Below, piece by piece: positions 35,602-52,164 of a DNA stretch of 64,000 bases. Under the pieces are notes generated by a model. It had not been told where the DNA came from. It was given only the letters and a program-made list of their open reading frames with translations, and made no database searches. Numbering within the stretch: position 1 is the stretch's first letter; each line of letters begins with the position of its first letter. The stretch is taken from assembly GCA_012295275.1 (NCBI GenBank), contig CM022670.1, forward strand, positions 7,241,161-7,305,160, in the 5' to 3' direction. The translations under genes were made by a program, and so were the position numbers. The stretch is from Chrysomallon squamiferum. Its lineage: Eukaryota; Mollusca; Gastropoda; Neomphalida; Peltospiridae.

Positions 35602-38600
35602 ATTCTTTTTCAAAATATTTTGATGAGTGAATGTTACAAAAATACTATTTTTTTAAAGAGTATTCACATTCTTGTGTGTGTGTATATCATCATGTTTGTA
35701 TGTGAAATATGGGTTCTATTTTATTGTTGTTGTTTTTTTTTAATTTAAAGTTCATTGGTCCAACACTTTCAGTATAGATGAGACAGTTTTTGGTTTATTT
35801 TGTTTTCTTCTATAATTTAAATAATTATTTTAATGTGTGAATTGATTATTATTTCAACCCTCCACCTCATTAAATTGTCATTAAAATGGCTAAAAAATTC
35901 AATGATCAAACTAGTCTTAGTAAAACAGTATTTAATACATTTTACATGTCATTCATGTATGTTCGGACATACAGACATAATAATGACGTTTGACTCATAA
36001 TGACTGTTAATATTAAAATTATTTATGGATGTCAAATGATAAATTGTTGGGTTTTTTAAACACCTTTTTTTTCTGGGTTTTTTTTTGTGTATTTTGTGGG
36101 GTTTTTTAAAGAACAGTGAAATTTAGAATTACCAATGTTCAAATTTTAAATTTTTTCTAAATGTAATTTATTATATTTATTATTATAATTTTTTCAGTAC
36201 ATCCATAAATTTTTTTTTTTTTTTTTCTAATCATCAGAGTATTATTTTGTTTTTCTTTTTTTACATTAATTAATATTTAAATAAGTTATGCTTTCAAACT
36301 GGTATGGGTTCATTAAAACACATTCTCTTTGCTTCATTTCAGTGCAAAATACATTTCTACCAAAAAGGTGCTAAATTAAAATAATTAAAATCTTACAGCA
36401 TAATAAAAATGACTGATTTTTTTTTAAAAACAGCTAATTAAATTTACTTCATTCTTGACATTTAAAAAAAGAAGAATGACAATACATAAATACTGAAACG
36501 ATAATGTAATATTAATATCAATCTATAATAAAATTAATATATCCTCACCTATAGCAATTTAAAACTTTGCAATACAGTGTGTAAGTATTATATACGAATT
36601 ATCTTATACTACTGCATCATGACCTATTATGTTTCGTTCTTTCATATATATACAAATATTTTTCCTTTATAATTAATTGTTTACATCACCCCTGTGTGTT
36701 GATAAAACATTTGTCATAATATATTTTTACTGTTTTCTTTTCCATTTTGACGTGTATTGTTGTTTCAGTCTGCTTTATCAAGTTGTGCTTAGTCATGTTT
36801 TTTTCTTGGTTTTTTAATTTTTTTTTGTTTTTGTTTATCTCAACACTGCCATAATAAGGTATGTGTGTCAGTATACTCATAATACCTCAGTACTCTGGTT
36901 CAAGTCCCCTTTAGTCTCCCCGGTATGATGGTGATCTTCCATGTAACAGTGTACATTGTTGCTTTTTTATGAATGAATGTGTGTGTGTGCGTGCGTGTGT
37001 GTGCATGTCTGCATTTTTGTGTGAGTTCACAAGCATTTGTATATGCAAATGTATGTGTGTCTCTGTGTGCATGTGTGTGTATGTGTGTGTTATACATTCT
37101 GTACTATGTATATGAATTTTGGAGAATGTATGTTTGCATCTTTATATAAATATTATATCTTAATGCAATTATTTTGTATTACTTATACAGGTAGTGAAAT
37201 TAATTTACCTGTACGGGTAATTGTGATTTCAAAACAAAAGATAATAATTACGTTGTGTTTATTGTTGCAGTTTACTTTTTTCATTTCACCACAGTTTTGC
37301 TTTGTCTTTCTGACTCACTTGTTTAATATTTTCTTACATCAAATACACTGTTTAGACTTCTTTAATGAATTGCTTCTGTAAAATATTGATTTTTAGGGGT
37401 TTTTTTAAAAGCCATTTTATAAAAGTAATAAATGTTTGAGAAAAATGATGTATATGTCTGTGTGCAGCAATATTATTATGTTTGATAGACAATCATAGCT
37501 TATCTTGAATTAAAAACAGACGGGTATGTAGACATCATTATTTTTAATTTTCTTTATTTTTTATAAAAAAACATTAAATTAACAAAGTACAAACTTTAAT
37601 ATGGATTTGAAATAGTAACCATCATAATCATTTCTTTTTGTAACTAGATTTTTTTTTTTAAGTATTTGTCTGATATTTCATTTCTGATTATTTATTTGTC
37701 TATTTATTTATTTATTTATTTATTTATTCTGGTTTTGGGGTTTTTTTTTTTTTTTAAAATATAAATTAAAAGATTAATTTCCATCTGTGAACAGAAATTG
37801 AAAGAATTTATACTTCATGTTTCAAATTTCTTAATTTCTGAATATTTTTTATTATTATTATTTTTTAATGCTTGTTCACATGTAACAATAAATATAATAC
37901 ATGTTTTTGTTGGCAGAAGTTATGGTCTTATAATCTAGTTAATTATGAGTCGGAACAGATCTTCAAACTAGCTTTTGAAAATTAAGTATTTTGAACCAGG
38001 TTAGTAAAATGACTTGTAAATAATTGTTTATCAAAAGTTGTACCAGTCTTTTTAAATGTAAACAAGACTATCTGGTTATTAAATAAATAAATGGAATAAA
38101 TAATATAAATAAATAAATAAAATAAATATATTAAATGAATGAATGAATGAATAAATAAAGTAAAACAAAAAATATAAATAAATATTATTAAATCAAGTAA
38201 TAAATAAATATATTAAATAAGTAAATAAAGTAGGTTGCCAAAGCCTGCACCAATATAGTATCTGATTCTGAAAAATATTTTTTCTTGATAAAACAGTTTT
38301 ATTGTTTACTTCTGCATAAGTAGGTAGTTTAGAGAAACCTGTATTTTATTTATTTAAACATGTAACAAAGCATAAGACTAAAGCATGCTTTATAATGTAA
38401 CTTTTTAACAGAATATGCAAACACAAAATTTCACTGTATATTGATAGTGGAACAGTTATAAATACTGAGTTTGCAATTTTTGGTTTTATTTGATACAATT
38501 TTGATATTCAGATTGCAAGAATGCCATTATCTGAAAGAATGAATGGGATGTTAGCATTGTACTGACCACATTTCATAATTTCATTTTCTTCTTCATTTTT

Positions 38601-38783
38601 GTCTGACAGGGAGTAATTTTATACAGATGTTTAAACACTGGGGTAACCACATTTCAGAATGCAGTCATTGATGAATGTGTAATTTGCTCAAAATAATGTG
38701 TGTTTCAGTTCTTTATTGTTTTATTATTCCTTATTTTGCTTTTTTTTAAATTTAATTATTTATTTATTTAGATTTATTTATTA

Positions 38784-38843
<60 letters not shown>

Positions 38844-39900
38844 TTTATATGTTTATTTATTTATTGTCTTGTGTCTAATTTTATATGAAAGTTGTATCTG
38901 AATTTTGTTTTCAAACTTCTGAATCTAGAAAGGAAGGATAATTGAATTGAAGTAAAATTTTAACTGTGCTTGAAAAATTGTAAATCCAAAAATCCAAATT
39001 GAAATGTGCATTATTATTTATTACTGTAAGTAAAACTTTAAAATAAATAAACAAATGAAATTCACAGTTGGCATTTGAAAAAAAAAAGATTAAAGCATGC
39101 CTATCAGGGTACATTTGACAATAAATCAATTTTTTCATTGTAGACAGTATGCTATGGAACATAATATTAACGGTGGTACCATATTCTGACAGAGTTATCA
39201 TGATTCTATAAAAACGAAAAATGATTTAGTAAAACACTCCACTCGTGTTAGCACTTTCCTTACACCAAGTGTAGAAAGTTAAAGCACGCCTGTTGTGGGA
39301 CCCAGTGTAGATAAGCTGTTTAATTTGGCAAGTGTAAATATGTATATTGAGGCAGTTCCTCGCTAGATGTGTTTTCTGTTTACACAATGTTCAGAATACT
39401 TCAGTTAAATTATTATTAATGTTTACTGATAATTTTAAAAAGTAAACTGAAAAGAATTAAGTTTTGTTGTGCAATAAGTTGTGTATATTATAGTTCCTGT
39501 TAATATTATAATTATATTATTATTATTTTTTTTTTTTTTACCGAGTTCTTTTCTCTTCTAAATATATACATTTGTAGAAGAAAACAGCATAATATTTTAC
39601 GTTTTACTTTATTTATTTATTTTAATTTTTTATTTATTATTTTCCTTGTGACTGCTGTATTATTTGATAGAAATGAGTAGCTGATCGGACGGCAATAATT
39701 AAATGACCGAGTTATTGTTGAAACAAATTTCAAACTATAATAATCTTTACTCTCTATATAATAATTTAGGGCAATAATAATAATTAAAAAAAAAAAAACA
39801 ATTAATAATAATAATAAATTGACAAGTTAATTAAACTGTATTACCAGCAGCACAACGATTTTAATAAACGAAACATTAAAATGCAACGACCTCATTCATT
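35602..39900. other. Zinc-finger gene 3' UTR and AT-rich intergenic DNA
   Basis: No coding sequence seen. Runs of TG (about 36978-37092), TTTA (about 37700-37725), AAAT/GAAT repeats (about 38080-38230) and a TTA array (about 38787-38842) are present. The short open frames have no recognisable domains. The end of the zinc-finger transcript cannot be placed because AATAAA-like hexamers are frequent. Confidence 0.6.
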
Positions 39901-39989
39901 TCCTTTGTAATTTTCTTCACGTAATTCGCGAAAATTCAACATGGCTGCCGGAATACGTCTGTCTTGCTTTCTTTTAATGCAGGAACCTT

Positions 39990-40028
<39 letters not shown>

Positions 40029-40398
40029 ATTTTTAGATTGCTAAATGTTGTTGTTCCATGTTTTATTCCATCCAGATATAATTAACTGTCTAATGAAAAT
40101 GCATCAGTAAATATGCAAAATATTTAGATTTAAAACAAAATAATGAATGTACATAATAAAGGAAGAAGCAGCTGTGCAAACGAACAGTTGTAATCATATG
40201 GCTTGAAGATTAAAGGATTTTAAAAATTTCAAGATGGTTCATATTTTTCTTCTGTACGTACGTATGTATGTGAAAGATTGTGTCATGCTGATGTCCACTG
40301 TTAAAATTACTTCATGTTAATTTTGTAAACATTTTAGAGAGATTTTCGTTTGATATTTGGAAATAAAATCTTAACGTTTGAGTTATTGTTATTATTTA

Positions 40399-40437
<39 letters not shown>

Positions 40438-43200
40438 GTACACCGTGAACCCGCACGGATTCAGTTTCACACAAAACGAGGCAGGGAGCATCTTAACTGG
40501 TAAATGACACAAATTTTAACGACAACGAGTATGCATTTTTAAAATATTACAAGACAAAAAATGTAAACCGTTGCATTTTTTCTGCGTTAAATATTCACGG
40601 CACACACGTATTTAACACAACCACCTTCTGAGCAAACTTTAATGAAATATGTAGATGAGGGCTGCATGCATCGCGGCGTCTTTATTAACTAATATATTAC
40701 AGATACATGGCTGCTTTCATGACTTTCTTGATAACATATCACACAGTATTTTTAAATGAAGAAAGACCGGTTTCCTTCACAATGGTGAATTATATTACAG
40801 GATGAACAAAAATGTCAAGAGCGGGGGTAATGTTGTTGAAACAGTCGGCCATAAAGGATATGTACGGTAATGTGTCCTACTTCGTTCTGAAATATAATAA
40901 TTGAGTCAAAAAAAAAAAAAAGAAGAAAAAAGCCAAGCTCACTGTACATTAAGTGCAAAATTTACCTGTAAGGTACGCAAGGGAACAGGTTTTTAAAACG
41001 CTTAAATGTTGTAATGTATAATCAATCAACCGTCTGCAAGTAGCCTTTGATTCAGCTTCGATGGTAAAGGTAAGCGTGTTTATTAATTTATTTATTTATT
41101 TTTTTTTTTTTTGTTCAAGTATTCATAACATTTAACTGCCTTTTGGGTATAAAGCGTTTATCTTTGTAGATTAACTGATCTTTGCGATACGTTATTTTAT
41201 GTTCCTGTGTCTAGATGCACACAAACCTTATTTAAACAAAATTTATTAATATCTGGAGACCTCTAGATGTTTGTGCTCATCCTTGTCAAACAAGAATCTC
41301 GAGTTATATTTACATTTATGGCTCTTAAAATAACTCAGGCTATAAAGCTGTCTTAAAACGCTTGGAAAGCAACCGCAAAGATTTTGATTATTTTAAACAT
41401 TAGAGTTGGTTTCAGTTGATTCATTTGCTCCTCCAAATCTTGCAGAAACGAGGAATCCTAATTCTTTCTTATTTCAATGCAAGATATTGTATGTGATTTT
41501 TTTTTTTTTTTTTTTTTTTTTGCATTAAGGCCTTACTTATGAAAAGAAATGCGTCTCCAGGTTTTTACTTCAGTGAAAGTAAGATAAGGATAGCTTTAAA
41601 TGAACAATTTCTTTTCGTTGTTATTACATTAAATTTTTGTTTTACGCTGACCCCGTCTGAGAGAAAACAGCAGAGGCTGGCTGCAGTTAGTGTTTATAGC
41701 GCCTGTTTAGAAGCAAGCTATTCACGATCAACCCGTCACGCTCCAACAGTTTGTTTTTTAAAAAGGATATTTCCAATAGTGCAGCTACACCTGTAATCCC
41801 TTCACTACATATCGGAGGGTATATATGAAAACAGACTTTAGTAATAACTGATAACATAAAATAATCATTAAAATGTGACACTGAAAACATTTTCACGTTT
41901 ATCAATAATTACCATATACACCATATCAAATAATTTTGTCTGCACAACCGATGAAATTTTTTTTTTTTTTAAATATTAAAACAGTTTTAAGTTAAAAATA
42001 GATGAGAGAAATAAATATTACATTTAGCGATGCAGGCAACACATTTTTATGTACCATTACAGATATGTCAGCTATTAAAAGATGAAATATGTTACTATCA
42101 TGCACAGTTAGCATAAAAATATACCTTACAAACACCTTCCCAAAGATGGGAAAGCAGTACAGCATGGCCTCCAATAAAACAGTTATGGGGCAATAACTGG
42201 AATGGGAAATATCTCAAACTAAAAACCGAGAGGACCGATCCTGCAATTAAACTAGAAACTTAAGGGTTTTGACCTATATTAGCAAAAACATACAACTCGA
42301 GATTTTCTGCTTAGCGTAAATTTACACATTTTATGTGAGTGTTGGTTCAGATGCGTGTAAGCAATCTAAAAATGAGTTGCGATTGACCCGTGGCACACTG
42401 GCTAACTGTGTCGGGTCTTATAAATTATTCCTCAGGCGATAACGTTTGTCATTTTTGTTATTCATGTACACACTGAAACAAACCGATTCTTGTCATACGA
42501 AAGTGACACGAAGAATAATAAATCAGGCCGAACTATCAGTTACTTTCGTGTTAAATATCGGAAGACAATAATTATCATTATTATGTGACTTTTAATTGCT
42601 ATTTTCAAAACAACCGAAAGACAACTGGTATATAATTTAAAGTTTGACCTGTCTTTCTTTCTTTCTTTCTTTTTTATTTATTTATTTATTTAGGAAATAA
42701 ATGTGTATGGTAGTAATGAAATTTTTCAATCCGATCTGTAGAGTAACTGAAATTTGTGCTTTGTGGTGTGAGCGAAACTATTTAATTTAGTCTGTAGGGT
42801 TACTTACTGAAGATATTTAGTTTATAGTGTAACTGAAATTGTTAAATCATTCGCCAGTTATTCTGAAATCCTCTAATATATTCTGCAGTGTTACTAAAAT
42901 TAATTTAACAATTTCATGTAACCTCACTAAAATACTAGAAAAAACCTGTATCTTCCTATTATCACCATAACATCTTCTATCTGTTTCATGACAACACATA
43001 CCAGCACTTTTAAAATACCTAGCACAGAAATGGTTAATATAGATGATTAAGAACACAAAGCCAGTGCATTGTGTATTTACGTGGCTATTCAGAACGTTGT
43101 AGTATTCAGCACGCCGGTGACAACGTCACGGTTTAACGATCATCACTTACTATGAGCATCACTTTATATTCGTCATCACTACGTGACTTGTATCATAAGT
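39901..43200. other. Intergenic DNA, no supported gene
   Basis: Complexity is higher than in the flanking blocks in places (about 39900-39960, 40430-40700, 41640-41800, 42350-42600), but no frame shows a recognisable protein or a consistent exon. At 39941 an ATG lies in CAACATGGCTGCC, a YY1-like start context; the frame continues only into a T homopolymer. CT/CA repeats occur at about 40401-40436. Confidence 0.5.
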
Positions 43201-43320
43201 TTATAAACTGATTATATAACAGATCTTTGTTTCCATTTACACTATATATTACGAGATGGGTTTGTAGTTTATACTTTTCTACAGCATATTGTACTGTTAA
43301 AACACTGTATCCCTCCACCC

Positions 43321-43390
<70 letters not shown>
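43321..43390. repeat. (CT)n microsatellite
   Basis: About 34 perfect CT units, flanked downstream by a C/A homopolymer-rich patch. Confidence 0.95.
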
Positions 43391-43392
<2 letters not shown>

Positions 43393-43853
43393 GACCTCCC
43401 ACCCCCCCAAAAAAAACCCCCAAAACAAATCATAGTAAGCAAACAATGCAGCTATTTTAAAAGTCGTTAAAATTGTTGCACTACTCTGAATGTGAGGATT
43501 TTGTCAGTAATTAACATTAAATCCCATTTAACAACTTGGTTTTAATTTCACAGACTCACACCAGCAACAAATGTCATCTCGGGCTTCCTGAATAATAAAT
43601 AAAATGCACAGAATGTTTGTAGCAAATAAAAAAAAAAGAAAAAAAAAAATAAAAAAAAAAAAAAAAAGAAGAAGAAATATTTGTTGCTCAGATTGGTCAC
43701 CATTAAAATACGTTTTATTTTGTCCGTAGCGAATTAAAATATATAAAAAGCCTTCTTTTTCAAGTCTAATTCTAAATTATCGAATTCTTGAGATAACAAA
43801 AAACTAACCTAAGCGTTTAATTTCAAAATTAATATTTTTTGCTATATTAATAT

Positions 43854-44049
<196 letters not shown>

Positions 44050-44103
44050 TTAATTTTCAATTGTTTTACAGTTTTGATTTCTTTTATTACAATTATTCTT
44101 TAA

Positions 44104-44470
44104 TAAAACGCATTGTTATATATCTCAGAGATGTTGTATACAAATATAACATTTCTTAACTCAAACACGTTACATTAGAAAACAAACAATGAGTCAACGA
44201 CAAAACGCCTTGTTTCATAACTCAGATATCTTGTATTACAAATAAAACTCCTTGTGCTTAGTGGGTAAAAAAAACAGTTCATTGTTATAGCACTTAAATA
44301 TGTTTGATTACATATCAAAATCTTTGTGTTTAGTAGGTAAAAAAAATCATTGTTATAGAAGAAATAAGTTGTATTACAAATCAAAAATCTTTGCTTTTAG
44401 TAAGTAAAAAAATGCATTGTTTTATAACTCAAATGTGTTGTTTTACAAATCAAAATCTTCGCTTTTAGTA

Positions 44471-44501
<31 letters not shown>

Positions 44502-44600
44502 TGCATTGTTTTATAACCCAAATGCATTGTATTACATATCAAAATCTTTGTTTACTCAGTAACAAAATGCATTGTTTCGTAATTCAGACTTGTGGTGTTG
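44104..44600. repeat. Degenerate tandem repeat, about seven units of about 60-95 bp
   Basis: Successive copies carry the same order of short blocks: GCATTGTTTTATAACTCA, then TTGTATTACAAATCAAAATC, then TTTGCTTTTAGTAGTAAAAA. Unit starts can be placed near 44109, 44207, 44279, 44348, 44413, 44503 and 44568. Unit lengths vary mostly because of the A tract between units, which reaches about 30 A in one copy. It borders the AAT array. Not a known element to me. Confidence 0.75.
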
Positions 44601-45078
44601 AAATTACTACTAAGCCACGCTGTCAGTGTTTTGTAACCCAGAAACGTCACAGTCACTGGTTTGTTATTAAAGATATTATTTTCTTTGTCCTAGCAAACGT
44701 CAGTCTCTAGATCTAACAGCAGGGGAACTGTCATTGCCTCTTTTATCACCTGAAATATCTTCCATAATAATCTCGTCAAAAGATATTTGATGTAGACGTT
44801 AATTTAGGAAAAAAAATCTTACAGGTGCTGTTATTGACATATGACCTCGATTTTTTTTTATTTTTTAAATTATTTTTTTATTTATTGTTATTATTATTAT
44901 TATCTTATAAAGAATGATCGTATGAGTGTTGTGACTATCCTGTTACCAGCCAGTTATGCGTGGATTTTATTATGGCAACTACATCTCTTTAAAAATACAC
45001 GAAACAAGAGAGTAAGTCATGCTAAACGTTGTATAATGAGGATTATAGCTTGGAAGAGATAGGTCTAAATTTACATGT

Positions 45079-45115
<37 letters not shown>

Positions 45116-45236
45116 AAACAACAAAAAAAAAAAAAAAAAAGGAGGAAGAAAATTTCAGTAATTTTTTTTATAGAATTAATATTTCAACACGTTTTAATGT
45201 TTAAAAATATATATATAAAGATTTATTATTACATTT

Positions 45237-45508
45237 ATACATACATATTACACATACATACATACATGCATATACATATACATACATATATTAATATATA
45301 AAAACATACATACATATCCATATATACATACATACATATATACATACATACATACACACACATACATACATACATATCCATATATACATACATACATATA
45401 TACATACATACATACATACACATACATACATACATACACATACACACACACACACACATACATACATACATACAGACATACAGACGGACAGACAGACAGA
45501 CAGACACC
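45237..45508. repeat. (TACA)n array grading into CA and (GACA)n
   Basis: Tetranucleotide repeats with interspersed ATATCCATATATAC blocks that themselves repeat in a higher-order unit of about 60 bases, then CA dinucleotides and a GACA tail. The open frames on the minus strand are artefacts. Confidence 0.92.
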
Positions 45509-46274
45509 CACTCACATATAATTTTATGAACATCCTCTCACACCCAAACGTCCACCTACACCTAATTTTCCAAGTAAAATATTTTTGATATACATGTTTA
45601 CAAAGTTTTACACTACTTCTAATATCTTCTTGACCACAGAATGTTAAATCCAATCATCTGAGATATGTACGTCAAATATATCACCTAGGTCTGACACAAA
45701 CCCTTTATATTTATGTGGGTCGTTTTAACGGTGTTGTCGTAGGTATGGAAGACGTCAAACTTGATCTAGTGGTGTCATCGACAACAGTTAAGTTATCTAA
45801 GTAATACGCTGATGTGTTTGTACAGTGAGGTGTGTTTTATTAAAACCTTTCTGTCCTGGATTCTGTTTACAGAGACATTCATGAATATATTGCAGTATGT
45901 AAATTCGAAAAATAGGTATAACAGTATGTGTTGTTGCATATACGAAGTAAATTTGCATTGTGTGTATACCGATTTGTGAATATGTATATACGTATGTATG
46001 TATGTATGTATGTATGTATCGTGTGTACATGTATGTTTGTTACGTAAGTATGTACATTATGTATGTGTGTGTATTTTTTTTGTACTTCCAAATGTATTTA
46101 TCATGTATATGTGTATGTTTATGATGTTTATATGTAGGTTATGTATATGTGTGTGTATTTCTGTACGTCCAGCTGTATATATCGTACGTATGTGTATGTT
46201 TATTATGTATATATGTAGATTATGTATATGTATGTATCTTTGTAAATTTATACGGTGTTAATCTTTGACACCTG

Positions 46275-46286
46275 TCTCTCTCTCTC

Positions 46287-46377
<91 letters not shown>
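46275..46377. repeat. (CT)n microsatellite
   Basis: About 50 CT units with two short CTAT interruptions. Confidence 0.95.
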
Positions 46378-46379
<2 letters not shown>

Positions 46380-47674
46380 TCATACTGAAACACACATAAC
46401 CCATAACTGACCCCGCCCTTAACGACAGTCAATTAAACAGCACATCGCTGTACAAACATGTCCCATTATTCTTTCTTACCATAGAGAAACAACATGGCCA
46501 GACTCTAACACAGATAAACACGGTGAATGAAAACATCAAGAACAACAGACTTGCACACGCTTCACTGGGCCCGAACTGTTCAACCTAAGTATGTAAGAAC
46601 GATTACCAAAGACGTAGAAATTCATCGTAAGCTATTTCACTAGTAAATTATTTATGCAGTGAAAGCGACGTCAGCGTAAATATTATTAAGGTAGAAAAAT
46701 TGGCCGGTTGATACGGCTAATATCGTTTGTTACGTCATTAATGCTGAACGAAGTGGAAAAAAAAAAAAAAAATAACATTAATTATTTACCATGGTCAGAA
46801 GACATGCGGCCGATTTGGCCTTACTGCCTTGATCACAGACTGGCCAAGACAAGGTTATAGTGATGTTTATAAACGATAGTCGCGTTCTTATTGTCACTTT
46901 GAGGATATAGCAAGATTTGCATCAGATAATCATTGTGCTGAAATCGCTGGGTGTATTTGTATATAATAAAAGAGATGACTAACATAATCTTACAGTGAAC
47001 AAATTCTTACACTTTCTGTTTGTCTACGGATATAATTTTAATATTCTTACAACCAGCGTGTAGGTGTATCTCTCTGTGAGGCTTTGTGGGAAAATTAACG
47101 GCTTTACGAGCCAGCCTGGCAGCGGCTTGGTATGTGTTGCGGTGTTTTTAACGGACGCGAGAAGCCAGTTATCAGTGATATACTGTAGTAACCGTGACAC
47201 AGTTTACTGTCTTCAGTGACGTGTCTGTGGATTCACTGCTAGCGGATTATTTACCTCGTTTATCATTTTAACATACAGAGGAGTGTGTCTCACTGGAGAT
47301 AGAGGTACGTACGTAACAGCTTTCTCAATAGTTTATTTTCTGTTTCTTCATTATCGCTTCCCCCATCTCTATCTGTCTGTCTGTCTGTCTCTAACACTCA
47401 TTATTCTACACACACTCTCTCTCTCTCTCTCCTTTTCTTTCTTTTTTCTTTCTTCTGGCCTGTTTTCTGTCCATCTCGTTATCGCAGTTTAATTCATTTT
47501 TTACTGTTTGTCTGTCTGTCTATCTGTTTGTCTATCTATCTATCTGTCTATTTGTCTGTCTGTCTGTCTGTCTCTCTATCTAGCTATCAGTCTGTCCATC
47601 TATATATCTGTCTATTTATCTATAAAATCTGCCTCTCTGTCTATCTAGCTGTCTGACTGTATCTCTCTCTCTCG

Positions 47675-47706
<32 letters not shown>

Positions 47707-48080
47707 GTCATCTTTCTCTTTTTTCTCTCTCTCATTTTCTCAGATTATCTTTGTCTTATATTGTCTTTCTTTGACCATGATATATTCATAAGAAATCTAC
47801 TGTGAGTGAACGTAGAAGTCACAGGTGGCATGTCAAGCAGACATCGCTATTGTTCTTTAATCAACAATTCATCATAAATACATAAATAATAAATTAATGA
47901 ACGAACAAACAATGGAAGGTTTAAGGTACGAACGACTGAACAAGTACTGTAAGTTATCATTCGTGGTTATCTACCTGTTTCGGAATGTGAGCTAAAGTAA
48001 AATAGAAATGTTTGTTCAGTTAGTTAGAGGGATGGGCTAAGATGGTATCATATTTTGTTTACCACAGAATATTTACAATG
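46378..48080. other. Mixed-complexity DNA with a candidate untranslated exon, then TCTG/TCTA repeats
   Basis: From about 46480 to 47304 the sequence is less repetitive and contains scattered CpGs. It ends in a strong donor (GATAGAG then GTACGTACGT, GT at 47305). TCTG/TCTA tetranucleotide repeats follow (about 47375-47400, 47505-47590 and 47670-47710). No protein-like frame was seen. The upstream part could be a promoter plus non-coding first exon of the plus-strand gene at 54222, but that link is inference. Confidence 0.35.
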
Positions 48081-48087
48081 TCCTCAG

Positions 48088-51057
<2,970 letters not shown>

Positions 51058-51601
51058 AGGGTAGAGCTGGGTAAAAGGACCCCTTGGTGTAAAAAGCCCA
51101 CTGGTTTTGTAGCAAAGTGTAGAGATGAACTGAAACCAGAAGCTACACCATAAGATTCAACTGACGTCTTAGTTATATTCCTCCTATACCCCGAAGCGTT
51201 ACCTATAAGTAACTTAAGTATTTTATGAAATTTCGCACTTTTGACAATATCGTATAATATTTTGTATTCATGTTTTAGGTTAAAATGCTGCGACGTTAGG
51301 AAAGGATTTATTGACTTTATATTTAATAGCTTGTTTTGATTTGTGACAGAATAGTTGATGGTGCACTCATTCAAATTTTGCGTGGGGTAAAAGCTGCATG
51401 GTTGGCCTTTTGCCCCAGGCCTCGCATAAAGGCCTTCATTACAAGATATTATTCTGCAATAAATGTGAGTGGTTTATTATATTGTTTTAATATCACAAAT
51501 AAACAAATTCGATTCCTCTGTGCATAAATTATATTTACTACTCAAAACAGCGAAAAGATACTAAATATATAAGGGGAGCCTTTTACCCGACTCTACTACC
51601 A
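51058..51601. mobile_element. Small non-autonomous inverted-repeat element (MITE-like)
   Basis: The left end GTAGAGCTGGGTAAAAGG (51061-51078, followed by ACCCCTT) and the reverse complement of the right end (GTAGAGTCGGGTAAAAGG, then CTCCCCTT, 51571-51597) match at about 22 of 27 positions, giving terminal inverted repeats around about 540 bases. Inside, TGGGGTAAAAG (51383-51393) and CTTTTGCCCCA (51407-51417) form a second inverted pair of the same motif. No transposase frame is present, and no target-site duplication is certain. The size and structure suggest a MITE or a composite of two related elements. Confidence 0.55.
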
Positions 51602-52098
51602 TACATTGATTCGTAAAATATACATTTATGAATCTAGATAATTTGATTCGTTTATTTTTTTATTGTTAATCTTTTTTTGTTTGTTTCGCAAACTTTGTTT
51701 AATTGTAATAGCCGCATTATCTAAATATTAACAATAACGTGCATTCTGTGAAAATTACTTTGCTGTAAGAATATTAACTAATAAAACATAAGAAAAACAG
51801 ATGATGCAATCTGTTAAAGGCGAAATTTACAACAGAAGGAAAATAATCCGTGTAGAATCAGAGTTAATTCGGATCTGGAGAGTGTAATCTGTGTATATGC
51901 TAATCTGCTTGTGCGTTTGTATACATCTTATTTCAGACATTTCAGTGGTTACGTAGCGAAAGTAAACAGTGCAAGAATCCATCGTAATTTTAGATAAGTC
52001 TGTTTGAACGTTACGACAAGCCTATGTCACAGGACGATCCAGAATTATTTGTACAAAATAACATGCACGCACGCACACACACACACATACATAAAAAA

Positions 52099-52100
<2 letters not shown>

Positions 52101-52163
<63 letters not shown>
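52101..52163. repeat. (GA)n microsatellite
   Basis: About 31 perfect GA units, preceded by a short CA run. Confidence 0.95.

Positions 52164-52164
<1 letters not shown>

Noticed and set aside
39941-40000. A coding first exon starting MAAGIRLSCFLLMQEP
   Set aside because: The frame enters a T homopolymer within 17 codons and no good donor or following exon was found; kept only as a possible promoter mark.
41539-41796. 85-codon plus-strand open frame of ordinary composition
   Set aside because: No recognisable domain, no splice sites that extend it, no neighbouring exons; length is expected by chance in 64 kb.
45235-45653. Cys/Met/Tyr/Val-rich minus-strand frames
   Set aside because: Translations of the TACA/CA/GACA repeat array.
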